A stretch of 53,525 nucleotides of DNA from Chitinophaga pinensis (GTDB lineage Bacteria > Bacteroidota > Bacteroidia > Chitinophagales > Chitinophagaceae): assembly GCA_943333125.1 (NCBI GenBank), contig CALQSB010000020.1, positions 1-53,525 of the forward strand, given 5' to 3'. The first letter of the stretch is position 1. Each line of letters opens with the position of its first letter. The position numbers and the translations under genes are program-made. The notes under the pieces were generated by a model that worked only from the letters and a program-made list of their open reading frames with translations, was not told the DNA's origin and did no database searches. Of this stretch, positions 25,223-33,994 are shown in pieces.

Positions 25223-26458
25223 TTAGGCTAATGATTTTAAACTTTTTTCAATGATACCTACACATTCCATTATTTCGGATTCTGAAATCGTTAATGGGGG
25301 AGCGAATCTGATTTTATCGCCATGGGTTGGCTTTGCAAGAAGTCCATTTTCTTTTAAAATGAGGCATAATTCCCAGGCCGCATCTGGATTTTCATGTTTG
25401 ATAACTATGGCATTAAGCAAACCACGGCCACGGATAGTGGTAATGAAAGGGGAATTTAATTTCGTTAATGCTGATCTGAAAATAACACCCATGCGCTCCG
25501 CATTTTCTGCCATGTGCTCATCTTTTAAAACCTGAAGTGCCGTAATGGCCACTTTGCAGGCGAGAGGATTTCCGCCGTATGTGCTTCCATGTTCTCCAGG
25601 CTTGATGGTGAGCATAATATCGTCATTGGCCAACACCGCACTAATTGGCAAGGTGCCACCGCTAAGGGCTTTGCCTAAAATTAAAATATCGGGCTTCACA
25701 TTTTCATGGTCACAAGCCAGCATTTTACCCGTTCGGGCCAAACCTGTTTGAATTTCATCTGCTATCATTAATACATTATAATCAGTGCAAAGTTTTCTTA
25801 CCCCGCTGATATAACCTTCATCAGGTATAACAACACCGGCTTCACCCTGTATGGGCTCAAACATAAATGCAGCTACATTTTTATCCTGCAAAGCTTTTTC
25901 TAATGCAGCGAGATCATTGTATGGAATATTTTCAAATCCTGGCATAAAAGGTCCAAAATCTTTGAAACTGCTGGGATCAGTGGAAGACGAAATTGCCGCC
26001 ATCGTTCTGCCCCAGAAGTTACCTTCAACAAAAATGATTTTTGCTTTATTGGTTTCAATTCCTTTTACCGTATAACCCCATCTTCTGGCCAGTTTAATAG
26101 CTGTTTCTCCACCTTCTACACCGGTATTCATTGGAAGTACTTTATCGTAACCAAAATATTCGGTGATGTATTTTTCATATTCACCGAGCAAATTGTTGTG
26201 AAAAGCTCTGGAGGTCAGTGTTAAAGTATCAGCCTGAGATTTCAAAGATTCGATAATTCTGGGATGACAATGTCCTTGATTAACCGCGGAATATCCACTC
26301 AGAAAATCAAAATATTTTTTATTATCAACATCCCAGACGTAAACGCCTAAGCCTTTATTTAAAACAACTGGCAAAGGATGATAATTATGTGCACCGTGTT
26401 TTTCCTCGAGATCTAAATAATATTGAGCATTGCGCGAAAGCGTTTGTGTGTTGGTCAT
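25223..26458 (-). CDS. rocD: Ornithine--oxo-acid transaminase
   Basis: This class III PLP aminotransferase converts ornithine and 2-oxoglutarate to glutamate semialdehyde and glutamate. The 411-residue protein has '[18 protein letters not shown]', '[17 protein letters not shown]', '[12 protein letters not shown]', '[15 protein letters not shown]' and the PLP-Lys segment '[12 protein letters not shown]'. '[10 protein letters not shown]' and 'YSAVNQGH' favour ornithine over other class III substrates. A candidate -7 box lies at 26492-26499. The VIT transporter gene follows by 5 nt. Confidence 0.95.
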   Translation of the reverse strand: MTNTQTLSRNAQYYLDLEEKHGAHNYHPLPVVLNKGLGVYVWDVDNKKYFDFLSGYSAVNQGHCHPRIIESLKSQADTLTLTSRAFHNNLLGEYEKYITEYFGYDKVLPMNTGVEGGETAIKLARRWGYTVKGIETNKAKIIFVEGNFWGRTMAAISSSTDPSSFKDFGPFMPGFENIPYNDLAALEKALQDKNVAAFMFEPIQGEAGVVIPDEGYISGVRKLCTDYNVLMIADEIQTGLARTGKMLACDHENVKPDILILGKALSGGTLPISAVLANDDIMLTIKPGEHGSTYGGNPLACKVAITALQVLKDEHMAENAERMGVIFRSALTKLNSPFITTIRGRGLLNAIVIKHENPDAAWELCLILKENGLLAKPTHGDKIRFAPPLTISESEIMECVGIIEKSLKSLA

Positions 26459-26491
26459 AAAATTGAAAATTTAAAAATAAAAACAGGGATA

Positions 26492-26499
26492 CAAAACTA
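26492..26499 (-). promoter_or_regulatory. Candidate -7 box (TAGTTTTG) for rocD-VIT
   Basis: An exact TAnnTTTG match 33 nt upstream of the rocD ATG. No clear -33 box. Confidence 0.4.
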
Positions 26500-26613
26500 A
26501 CGCCCACTAATAATGGGCTTGCAAATGAATTATCCTCGATGATTAAGTAAATCGAGATTAGCGTGAAGAATATGTGTAATAGTAATTACCATTTGTGAAA
26601 CAAAGGTAATCAG

Positions 26614-27429
26614 TTAAACCCATTTGTAATAGTAACTTTCGGGAAATTTATTTTCTAAATTAATTCTTTCCTTGAAAATACCGTAAACCGTACTTCCGCT
26701 TCCCGACATGCTCGCATATAATGCGCCACTGTTATATAGGCTTTCTTTTAACGCTCCAATCTCTGGGTATGTTTTAAAAACAGGCGTTTCGAAATCATTG
26801 GTAATGGTTTCTTTCCAGGTGCTTATAGGATTTAAAATAGCCTTCATCAGTTCTGTTTGCTCCTGACAAAAAATCAATTCGCGAAAAGCCAAACCGGTAT
26901 TAATATGTATTCCCGGATTTATGATAGCTATGGCATATTGAGATAAAGACAAACTGATTTCCTGTATTTCCTCACCTCTTCCAAACGCAAGGCATGGTTT
27001 GTTTACTAAGAAAAAAGGACAATCGCTTCCTAATGTTAAAGCATAATCCATTAATTCTTCCTGAGAAATTCCCAGGTTAAATTTATGATTTAATAAATCT
27101 AATGTAAATGCGGCATCAGCAGAACCTCCGCCCAGTCCAGCACCCATCGGTATTGATTTGTGTAAGTGTAATTTTATTGAAGGAAGTGTTGGGTATTTAT
27201 TTTTTAAGAGATGGTAAGCTTTTATACAAAGATTATTTGAAGCTTCACCGTTTATGATTAATCCTGATTGACTGAAGCTGATATCATTTTTATCTTTATT
27301 TTCGACGATTTCCAAAACATCTTTAAGGTCTATTGGATAGAAAACAGTTTGAAGATTATGAAATCCATCGGATCTTTTTCCAATAATATTTAAGCCTAAA
27401 TTTATTTTAGCATTGGGAAAAGAAACCAT
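26614..27429 (-). CDS. ispE: 4-diphosphocytidyl-2-C-methyl-D-erythritol kinase IspE
   Basis: IspE phosphorylates CDP-methylerythritol in the MEP isoprenoid pathway. The 271-residue GHMP kinase has the N-terminal 'FPNAKINLGLNIIGKRSDGFH', the ATP loop 'MGAGLGGGSADAAF' at ~95-108, 'LGSDCPFFL' and the C-terminal 'ASMSGSGSTVYGIF'. It is 35 nt downstream of the bifunctional nuclease gene on the same strand, so they are probably one operon. Length is normal. Confidence 0.95.
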   Translation of the reverse strand: MVSFPNAKINLGLNIIGKRSDGFHNLQTVFYPIDLKDVLEIVENKDKNDISFSQSGLIINGEASNNLCIKAYHLLKNKYPTLPSIKLHLHKSIPMGAGLGGGSADAAFTLDLLNHKFNLGISQEELMDYALTLGSDCPFFLVNKPCLAFGRGEEIQEISLSLSQYAIAIINPGIHINTGLAFRELIFCQEQTELMKAILNPISTWKETITNDFETPVFKTYPEIGALKESLYNSGALYASMSGSGSTVYGIFKERINLENKFPESYYYKWV

Positions 27430-27464
27430 TATTTTCGGGTTGAAAGTTCTTGTTAAGAAAAGAA

Positions 27465-28064
27465 TTATTTATCTTCTCTGCTTTTCAATTCATCTCTGAT
27501 TGCAATAGCTTTGATATAGTCTTCCTGATCCAGAACATCATTAAGCAATGTAGTAAGGTCTTTGGTGTTCATTGTTTTTAAATTATCTGAGCCTCCGGTT
27601 TCTGAAGTAACGGATGCGGGTAATCCTGATGAGGTGCCTACTTTTTTATTCTCATCTTCCATCAGTACACCGGCCTGAACAAGAATAGTTTCATAAGTAT
27701 ATATTGGGCATCCAAAACGAACTGCCATTGCTAATGCATCAGAAGTTCGCGAATCAATCTCAACAGTATCATTAGACGAACTGCATACCAGTTTAGAATA
27801 AAAAATGCCTTCCTGTAAATCGTTGATCACAATTTCGTTTAAGTCCACATTAAAAGCCATCATAAAATTCTTCATGAGGTCATGAGTTAAAGGCCGGCTC
27901 GGATTCATTCTTTCTAAAGCAACAGCAATTGCCTGCGCTTCAAAACCACCAATAACAATTGGTAGTCTTCTTAATCCATTGATTTCGCCCAACACAACAG
28001 CGTAAGAATGTGTTTGAGTGATGCTGTGAGACAAGGCTACAATTTCAAGTTCTATTTTTTTCAT
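27465..28064 (-). CDS. Bifunctional nuclease-family (DUF151) protein with a UVR motif
   Basis: The 199-residue protein has a DUF151/bifunctional-nuclease domain at ~1-135 ('LPIVIGGFEAQAIAVALE', 'SRPLTHDL', 'IDSRTSDALAMAVRFGCPIY'). It ends with a UvrB/UvrC-type motif ('LTTLLNDVLDQEDYIKAIA', ~165-197). This combination is common in Bacteroidota. Plant and Thermotoga relatives have been reported with nuclease activity, but the role is not settled. It starts just beyond the etfBA terminator: its -7 candidate TATATTTG at 28091-28098 abuts the terminator T tract. Confidence 0.88.
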   Translation of the reverse strand: MKKIELEIVALSHSITQTHSYAVVLGEINGLRRLPIVIGGFEAQAIAVALERMNPSRPLTHDLMKNFMMAFNVDLNEIVINDLQEGIFYSKLVCSSSNDTVEIDSRTSDALAMAVRFGCPIYTYETILVQAGVLMEDENKKVGTSSGLPASVTSETGGSDNLKTMNTKDLTTLLNDVLDQEDYIKAIAIRDELKSREDK

Positions 28065-28090
28065 TTTATTTTGGAGTTAACTCAATTATA

Positions 28091-28098
28091 CAAATATA
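28091..28098 (-). promoter_or_regulatory. Candidate -7 box (TATATTTG) for the DUF151-ispE operon
   Basis: An exact TAnnTTTG match 26 nt upstream of the ATG at 28064. It lies immediately after the T tract of the etfBA terminator. Confidence 0.5.
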
Positions 28099-28133
28099 AA
28101 AAAATAAGCCTTTCAAAATTTATTGAAAGGCTT
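28099..28133 (-). terminator. Rho-independent terminator of etfBA
   Basis: A perfect 11-bp stem AAGCCTTTCAA (28106-28116 with 28123-28133), a 6-nt loop, then a T-rich run on the minus strand. It is 25 nt after the etfA stop codon. Confidence 0.88.
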
Positions 28134-28158
28134 CAATTTATTAGAAATTAAACCTGAT

Positions 28159-29124
28159 TTAGGACATACCCTTTAATTTTTTCACCGCTTCAATGATTTT
28201 GGGGACTACTTCGAAAGCATCGCCAACAATTCCATAGTCTGCAGCTTTGAAAAAAGGTGCTTCGGGATCTTTATTTATCACCACGATTACCTTGCTTCTG
28301 TTTACTCCGGCCAAATGCTGAATTGCCCCTGAAATCCCGATTGCTATATATAAATTGGGTGCAATAGCCAAACCCGTTTGACCAACATGCTCATGATGAG
28401 GGCGCCAATGAATATCTGCAACTGGTCTGCTGCAGGCCGTTGCCGCACCTAAAAGTTTTGCCAGATCGGTAACAAGGCCCCAGTTTTCGGGTCCTTTCAA
28501 ACCTCGGCCACCACTTACTACGATGTCGGCCTCGCTTAATGAAACTTCTCCTGTTACTTTATTAACGGAAACCACAGTAGTTTTTGAAGCCGGGACAACG
28601 GCGTTTAATGTTACCACCTCGGCTTTTTGATCGGATTTAGTAATGTTAAATGAATTAGGGTTGAGGCAAATGATTTTTTTAGTGCTGGTAATGCCAATAT
28701 TTGCAAAGGCCTTTCCGCTGAAAACCGTTTTTCTTACCACAAAACCATTTGACATATCCGGAAGGGCAACTGCCCCTGTTACAATACCTGCTTTTATTTT
28801 AGCACTTAATCTTGGGCCTATCGCTTTTCCGGTGGTGTTATTTGCAAAAACAATCACATCTGATCCAAGGGTTTCAATAGCTTCGGCAATAACTTTAGTG
28901 AAAACCTGGCTGTCAAAATTATTAAGTGTATGGTCTGCTATAGAATGCACTTTTGAAATCCCGTAATTTCCTAAAATGGATAAGTCTTCATTACAAGTAC
29001 CCAGCACTATAGCCTCGGCCTTAGTGCCCATTATAGAAGCTGTTTGAGCCCCATAGCAAGCGGCTTCAAAAGAGGCTTTCTTTATTTGTCCTTCAGCAAT
29101 GTCGATAAATACAAGTACGCTCAT
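28159..29124 (-). CDS. etfA: Electron transfer flavoprotein alpha subunit
   Basis: ETF alpha carries FAD and takes electrons from acyl-CoA dehydrogenases. The 321-residue protein has the FAD domain signatures 'VSGGRGLKGPENW', 'CSRPVADIHW' and 'VGQTGLAIAPNLYIAIGISG' (in parts), and 'IVGDAFEVVP' at the end. etfB lies 123 nt upstream on the same strand with no terminator visible between, so the two are likely co-transcribed. A strong terminator follows. Confidence 0.96.
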   Translation of the reverse strand: MSVLVFIDIAEGQIKKASFEAACYGAQTASIMGTKAEAIVLGTCNEDLSILGNYGISKVHSIADHTLNNFDSQVFTKVIAEAIETLGSDVIVFANNTTGKAIGPRLSAKIKAGIVTGAVALPDMSNGFVVRKTVFSGKAFANIGITSTKKIICLNPNSFNITKSDQKAEVVTLNAVVPASKTTVVSVNKVTGEVSLSEADIVVSGGRGLKGPENWGLVTDLAKLLGAATACSRPVADIHWRPHHEHVGQTGLAIAPNLYIAIGISGAIQHLAGVNRSKVIVVINKDPEAPFFKAADYGIVGDAFEVVPKIIEAVKKLKGMS

Positions 29125-29247
29125 TATTGTAATTTGATTGATTTAAATAAATAATTCTTCGTTACTTTCTGTTAAGTGTTTAAATTTATTTTGAGTTCGC
29201 TGAAATCTTTTCTCAGACTTTATCTGAATGGTCAGTAAATCAAAATT

Positions 29248-29991
29248 TTAAATAGCTTTTGCTTCTTCATTTAATAACCTTACTAGTTCTTCCGGATTAT
29301 CGGGAGAAACCAGTTTTACTCCGGCCTTTGAAGGAGGAAGGTCAAATGAAACTATGGAAGTTAAGGTTTCAACGGTGATAGGTTCTGTAACTTTCAAAGG
29401 TTTTGTTCGGGCGCCCATGATTCCTTTCATATTGGGAATTCTTTGTTCGGCCATGCCTTTTTGACAACTAACAAGCAATGGCAATTCCGACTGAACCGTT
29501 TCTTCGCCACCATCAATTTCCCGGGTAACAATAGCTTTTCCACCTTCAAGATTAAATTTTACGGCATGAGATATAAATGGAAGATCCATCATTTCTGCAA
29601 TCATTCCTCCAATAGAAGATCCGTTATAATCGATTGTTTCTTTTCCTGTAAAAATCAGGTCGTAATTGCCTTCTTTGGCAATATGGGCAATTTGAGCAGC
29701 AACGTTATAGCTGTCTGATTCTTCCGAATTTACTCTGATGGCTTCGTCTCCGCCCAATGCCAGTGCTTTACGGATGATGGGTTCGCAATCAGCACCTCCA
29801 ACATTAATAAGGTGTAACACGGTTGATGGATCTGCTTCTTTTAACTCAATAGCTCTCACTAATGAGTACCATTCGTCGTAGGGATTTAGAATCCATTGAA
29901 CCCCGTCTGTGGTAAATTTCGTATTGTTATCAGCGAAAGCTATTTTTGCCGTGGTGTCCGGAGTTTTGCTGATACAAATCAATATTTTCAT
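29248..29991 (-). CDS. etfB: Electron transfer flavoprotein beta subunit
   Basis: The 247-residue ETF beta begins 'MKILICISKTPDTTAKIAF', with 'ILNPYDEWYSLVRAIELKE', 'DLIFTGKETIDYNGSSIGGM' and 'PLLVSCQKGM', the usual ETF-beta landmarks including the AMP-site loop. The partner etfA follows after 123 nt, a rather long gap for this pair. An exact -7 box, TATATTTG, is at 30042-30049 on the minus strand. It likely works with the acyl-CoA dehydrogenase at 21593. Confidence 0.96.
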   Translation of the reverse strand: MKILICISKTPDTTAKIAFADNNTKFTTDGVQWILNPYDEWYSLVRAIELKEADPSTVLHLINVGGADCEPIIRKALALGGDEAIRVNSEESDSYNVAAQIAHIAKEGNYDLIFTGKETIDYNGSSIGGMIAEMMDLPFISHAVKFNLEGGKAIVTREIDGGEETVQSELPLLVSCQKGMAEQRIPNMKGIMGARTKPLKVTEPITVETLTSIVSFDLPPSKAGVKLVSPDNPEELVRLLNEEAKAI

Positions 29992-30041
29992 AAATTGATT
30001 TTTTTGTTGAAGTAAGAACTTAAATTTTAAGTTTCTGGCTG

Positions 30042-30049
30042 CAAATATA
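30042..30049 (-). promoter_or_regulatory. Candidate -7 box (TATATTTG) for etfBA
   Basis: An exact TAnnTTTG match on the minus strand, 50 nt upstream of the etfB start. A T-rich run lies ~20 nt further upstream. Confidence 0.5.
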
Positions 30050-30080
30050 ATTCCATTGTCTTGTTAAAAAAAGCATTGTT

Positions 30081-30392
30081 ATGAGTCGCATCGAAAAAAT
30101 ACTGGAAATGATAGCAAATGGTGGAAAAGACAGTTTTCTTCAGCATGCACTAGGTTTAGAATATATAAAGATGGGAAATGATGAGGAAGCCTTGGTTCAA
30201 TTCAGAGAATTATTGGAAAGAGAACCCCAATATGTAGGCACTTATTATCACCTCGGGAAGCTTTATGAGAAATTAGCCAGGGTTGATGAGGCGATTATTA
30301 CCTATGATTGTGGCATGGAAGAGGCTAAAAAAGTAAACGATAAACATAGTTATAATGAGCTCATGATGGCGAAGGAAGAATTAGTAGACTGA
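30081..30392 (+). CDS. Small tetratricopeptide-repeat protein
   Basis: The 103-residue protein is mostly two TPR units. 'FLQHALGLEYIKMGNDEEALVQFRELLEREPQY' (in parts, ~18-50) is followed by 'TYYHLGKLYEKLARVDEAIITYDCG' (~54-78), with the W/L-G-Y-A-F-A-P-type spacing. There is no signal peptide, so it is probably a cytoplasmic scaffold. Similar short TPR proteins are widespread in Bacteroidota. It is upstream of tilS on the same strand with a 66-nt gap. The partner is unknown. Confidence 0.8.
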   Translation: MSRIEKILEMIANGGKDSFLQHALGLEYIKMGNDEEALVQFRELLEREPQYVGTYYHLGKLYEKLARVDEAIITYDCGMEEAKKVNDKHSYNELMMAKEELVD

Positions 30393-30458
30393 ACTTACTG
30401 GGAAGATTATTTAATAATCGAATCCGTTATAAATTAATCTTTAAAATAAAAAAAATAA

Positions 30459-31814
30459 TTGAATTTACTTAATCAATTCAAAAGCTTCATCAATCAATCG
30501 TCATTATTTCAAAATAACGACAGGCTGTTGCTTGCCGTTAGTGGTGGTGTGGATTCTGTTGTATTGTGCGAACTTTGTTTTCAATCGGGATTTGATTTTG
30601 AAATAGCGCATTGTAATTTTCAACTCAGAGGTAAAGAAAGTGATGCAGATGAAAATATGGTAAAGTCTTTGGCGGAAAAGTATAAAGTAAAATACCATGG
30701 CATCAAATTCGATACAGAAAAATACGCAGCAGAAAATAAAACAAATATTCAAATTGCTGCAAGAGCATTAAGATATAAGTGGTTCAATGAAATTATTGAA
30801 CAGGAAAAAATAAATGCAATAAAAGGTATCCTTACGGCTCATCATGCAGATGATAATGTAGAAACGCTGTTGATGAATTTCTTTAAAGGCACGGGGATAA
30901 AAGGTTTACAGGGAATGGCCGTTAAGGATGGAGGTATAGGGGGAAGAATTAATCGTCCATTATTGTTTGCTTCGAAAGAACAGATTATCGCATTTGCAAC
31001 ACAACATAATCTCAGTTGGAGAGAGGATGTTTCAAATGCAAGTAATAAATACACTAGAAATTATTTCAGAAATGAATTGTTGCCTGCCATCGGAAAAGTT
31101 TTCCCGCAGGTAGAAATTAATTTGAATGAAAATATCGAAAGATTTAAAGACGCGGCAATACTTTTTGATTTATCGATTGAACAACTGAAAAAGAAACTAT
31201 TGGTAAAAAAAGGTGTCGAATGGCATTTGCCTGTTTTGAAATTGAAGAAAACGCCTGCAGTAAAAACTGTTCTCTATGAAATATTAAAACATTTTGATTT
31301 CACTTCTCATCAGGTCAATGATGCTTTGCAGCTGTTAGATGCAGATTCCGGGAAGTATATTTCATCTACTACACATCGGTTAATCAAAAACAGAAAATGG
31401 GTAATAATCAGTCCGCTCGAAAATAATGAAGTGAGCACTTATATAGTTGAGGCTGCAGACAAAGAAATTTATTTTTCATCACAATCCATGAGGTTCAAAA
31501 AAATCCTTCCACCAGTAATTTTTGAAAATAATAATTCATTGGCCCTGATTGATGAAAAAATGATTTCCTTTCCTTTAATTCTTCGGAAGTGGAAGAAAGG
31601 CGATTATTTCTATCCTTTGGGAATGGACAAAAAAAAGAAATTGAGTCGTTTTTTTATCGATATAAAATTATCATTAACAGAAAAAGAGAATATTTGGGTT
31701 TTGGAGTCGGATAAAAAAATAATCTGGATTGTTGGTCATAGGATTGACAATCGGGTAAAGGTTACTCCAGCTACAACAGATGTATTTTCTATCACATTAG
31801 TCTCTTCCAAATAA
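30459..31814 (+). CDS. tilS: tRNA(Ile)-lysidine synthase TilS
   Basis: TilS puts lysine on C34 of tRNA-Ile(CAU), switching it to read AUA. The 451-residue protein has the PP-loop SGGVDS at 28-33, 'IAHCNFQLRGKESDADE', 'TAHHADDNVETLLMNFFKGTG' (in parts), 'INRPLL', 'REDVSNASNKYTRNYFRNELLP' (in parts) and a C-terminal TilS domain ('LRKWKKGDYFYPLGM'). The start is TTG at 30459: an in-frame TAA directly precedes it and the resulting N-terminus (MNLLNQFKSFI) is typical. Its 3' end overlaps the convergent rhomboid gene by 18 nt. Confidence 0.95.
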   Translation: MNLLNQFKSFINQSSLFQNNDRLLLAVSGGVDSVVLCELCFQSGFDFEIAHCNFQLRGKESDADENMVKSLAEKYKVKYHGIKFDTEKYAAENKTNIQIAARALRYKWFNEIIEQEKINAIKGILTAHHADDNVETLLMNFFKGTGIKGLQGMAVKDGGIGGRINRPLLFASKEQIIAFATQHNLSWREDVSNASNKYTRNYFRNELLPAIGKVFPQVEINLNENIERFKDAAILFDLSIEQLKKKLLVKKGVEWHLPVLKLKKTPAVKTVLYEILKHFDFTSHQVNDALQLLDADSGKYISSTTHRLIKNRKWVIISPLENNEVSTYIVEAADKEIYFSSQSMRFKKILPPVIFENNNSLALIDEKMISFPLILRKWKKGDYFYPLGMDKKKKLSRFFIDIKLSLTEKENIWVLESDKKIIWIVGHRIDNRVKVTPATTDVFSITLVSSK

Positions 31815-32450
31815 GCTTGGGTGCTTCAATTGTTCGATAATGTCGTTAAAGATTGTCGGGTCTTTCAGCGCAACGATGATTAACATAAAAGCAAGACCGT
31901 ACAATGCGCCCCATAAATGAGCATCATGGTTTATATTGTCCTGGCCTTTTTTACCCATATATACACAGTAAATAACGAAGAGCACGGCGTAAACTGTAGC
32001 GGATATTTTTATTGCACCATAAAGATAGATACTGCTCCAGGGGGTAAAGAGAATGGCTGCAAAAACAACCGCAGATACAGCACCCGAAGCACCAAGTGAG
32101 CGGTAACTGTAGACGTCTTTGTATTTTAAAAAACAAGGAAGATCTGAAATGATTAACGCGCCAAAATAAAGCCCTAGATAAGTTGCGGTTCCACCCAATT
32201 CAAATCCTTTGGTGATTATCTCAATATTTCTTCCAAAAAAATAAAGGGTAAACATGTTGAAGAAAAGATGCATAAAATCGGCATGAAGGAATCCTGAAGT
32301 AATCAGTCGGTAATATTCATTATTTCTTTTTACATAATAAGGCCACATAATGGCTTTGTCTTTAAGATTATGGTTTCTTTCTGTAATTAAAAAAGCAATC
32401 ACATTAATGGCGATGAGAATTATTGTGATGGGAGTTGAAGAAAAGTCCAT
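31797..32450 (-). CDS. Rhomboid-family intramembrane serine protease
   Basis: The 217-residue polytopic protein has ~6 membrane segments. The catalytic Ser122 is in 'GASG' (120-123) and the catalytic His178 in 'HDAHLWGALYG'. The oxyanion-type 'HADFMHLFFNM' (His56, His61, Asn65) follows the first helix. It cleaves membrane proteins within the bilayer. Substrates are unknown. It overlaps the tilS 3' end by 18 nt. Upstream is a repeat block (32524-32582) and then rlmH. Confidence 0.93.
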   Translation of the reverse strand: MDFSSTPITIILIAINVIAFLITERNHNLKDKAIMWPYYVKRNNEYYRLITSGFLHADFMHLFFNMFTLYFFGRNIEIITKGFELGGTATYLGLYFGALIISDLPCFLKYKDVYSYRSLGASGAVSAVVFAAILFTPWSSIYLYGAIKISATVYAVLFVIYCVYMGKKGQDNINHDAHLWGALYGLAFMLIIVALKDPTIFNDIIEQLKHPSLFGRD

Positions 32451-32477
32451 GGTGGGGAAATTTAAAAGTCAAAATTA

Positions 32478-33057
<580 letters not shown>

Positions 33058-33063
33058 AAATGA

Positions 33064-33624
33064 TTATTTGATTTTTAATAAATTGGTATATCCAATATGC
33101 AAGTCATCTTCATTTGCTTTTGAAGTTTGGGTGATGTGTATTTCAAATATTTTCTTTTGTTCAGCAGGAAGAATGTCTTCGATTTCGTGAAGGTCATCCA
33201 CATCAATTCCGTATTTGTCATCTATATGAGAAGATGCTCCTTTAAATCCTGTATGCAGATAAAATGCGGATGTTTTTGCTTTTTGAATAACTTCCGATTT
33301 GTTTGCTGCGGCCATAATCATTTTGTAATGAAATTCTTCAAATTCTCCGCGCTTATATCCGCCAAGATTAAGGAAAAAAAGTTTTTCTTTTTGTTTTTCA
33401 GTTGTAGCAATTCTTTTTTTAATAGAGATTTTAAATCCATCAATACAGGTTACTTCCCTCCAAGCATCTATATGAATTGTGCCACCTTCGGGCCAGAAAT
33501 TTTTAATATGGGGAACTGCTTCTTTAAGGCTTTTGCCTATGGTAAAAAAAATATCATGCTGTTCGGTATGCCTTCCTTTCGGTTTGCAACCCAGCATAAT
33601 CATGTATAGTTTATTTTGAGACAT
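33064..33624 (-). CDS. DUF1543 protein
   Basis: The 186-residue protein matches the DUF1543 family by 'LYMIMLGCKPKGRHTEQHDIFF' (in parts), 'FWPEGGTIHIDAWREV' and 'LFFLNLGGYKRGEFEEFHYK'. No enzyme activity is established for this family as far as I know. No signal peptide or membrane segment is visible, so it is probably cytoplasmic. It lies between the CDGSH gene (2-nt gap) and rlmH (6-nt gap). A functional link to either is only contextual. Confidence 0.85.
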   Translation of the reverse strand: MSQNKLYMIMLGCKPKGRHTEQHDIFFTIGKSLKEAVPHIKNFWPEGGTIHIDAWREVTCIDGFKISIKKRIATTEKQKEKLFFLNLGGYKRGEFEEFHYKMIMAAANKSEVIQKAKTSAFYLHTGFKGASSHIDDKYGIDVDDLHEIEDILPAEQKKIFEIHITQTSKANEDDLHIGYTNLLKIK

Positions 33625-33626
33625 AT

Positions 33627-33854
33627 TTAGTCTTGTTTTTTGGGAGGCAAATCAAATGCTTTTGCTTCATGAACAAATTTTTCTCTATGACTGGAGTCGC
33701 AAAAAGGCATTTTAGCGGAGAGTCCACATCTGCACATGGAAACAGCAGTTCTGCCACCAAGGTCATACTTATTGCCCTCTGCATCATATATTTCGAAGTC
33801 TCCTTCCAGTTTCATGGAGCCATTTGATTTAATTGTAATTTTTGTTGTTGACAT
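33627..33854 (-). CDS. CDGSH iron-sulfur domain protein
   Basis: The 75-residue protein has one CDGSH motif, C41-x-C43-...-C52-D-S-S-H56, which binds a labile [2Fe-2S] cluster with 3Cys-1His ligation. The N-terminal ~35 residues ('KITIKSNGSMKLEGDFEIYD') are a small beta domain common in bacterial members. The ATG at 33854 (MSTTKI) is preferred. An upstream in-frame codon would add 14 hydrophobic residues overlapping the likely promoter region (-7 box TATTTTTG at 33894-33901). First gene of the CDGSH-DUF1543-rlmH operon. Confidence 0.9.
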   Translation of the reverse strand: MSTTKITIKSNGSMKLEGDFEIYDAEGNKYDLGGRTAVSMCRCGLSAKMPFCDSSHREKFVHEAKAFDLPPKKQD

Positions 33855-33893
33855 TTTATCTTGTGAAATTGATTTGTAAATTAATAATAAAAG

Positions 33894-33901
33894 CAAAAAT
33901 A
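33894..33901 (-). promoter_or_regulatory. Candidate -7 box (TATTTTTG) for the CDGSH-DUF1543-rlmH operon
   Basis: An exact TAnnTTTG match 39 nt upstream of the ATG at 33854. Motif only. Confidence 0.4.
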
Positions 33902-33994
33902 TAAATATTATCTAACTGAAGTCATTAAAATTTAACGGCTTTTTTTTATACAATCCATAAAAGAGCCTAACTTAACTTTTTAAAAATATTTTTT

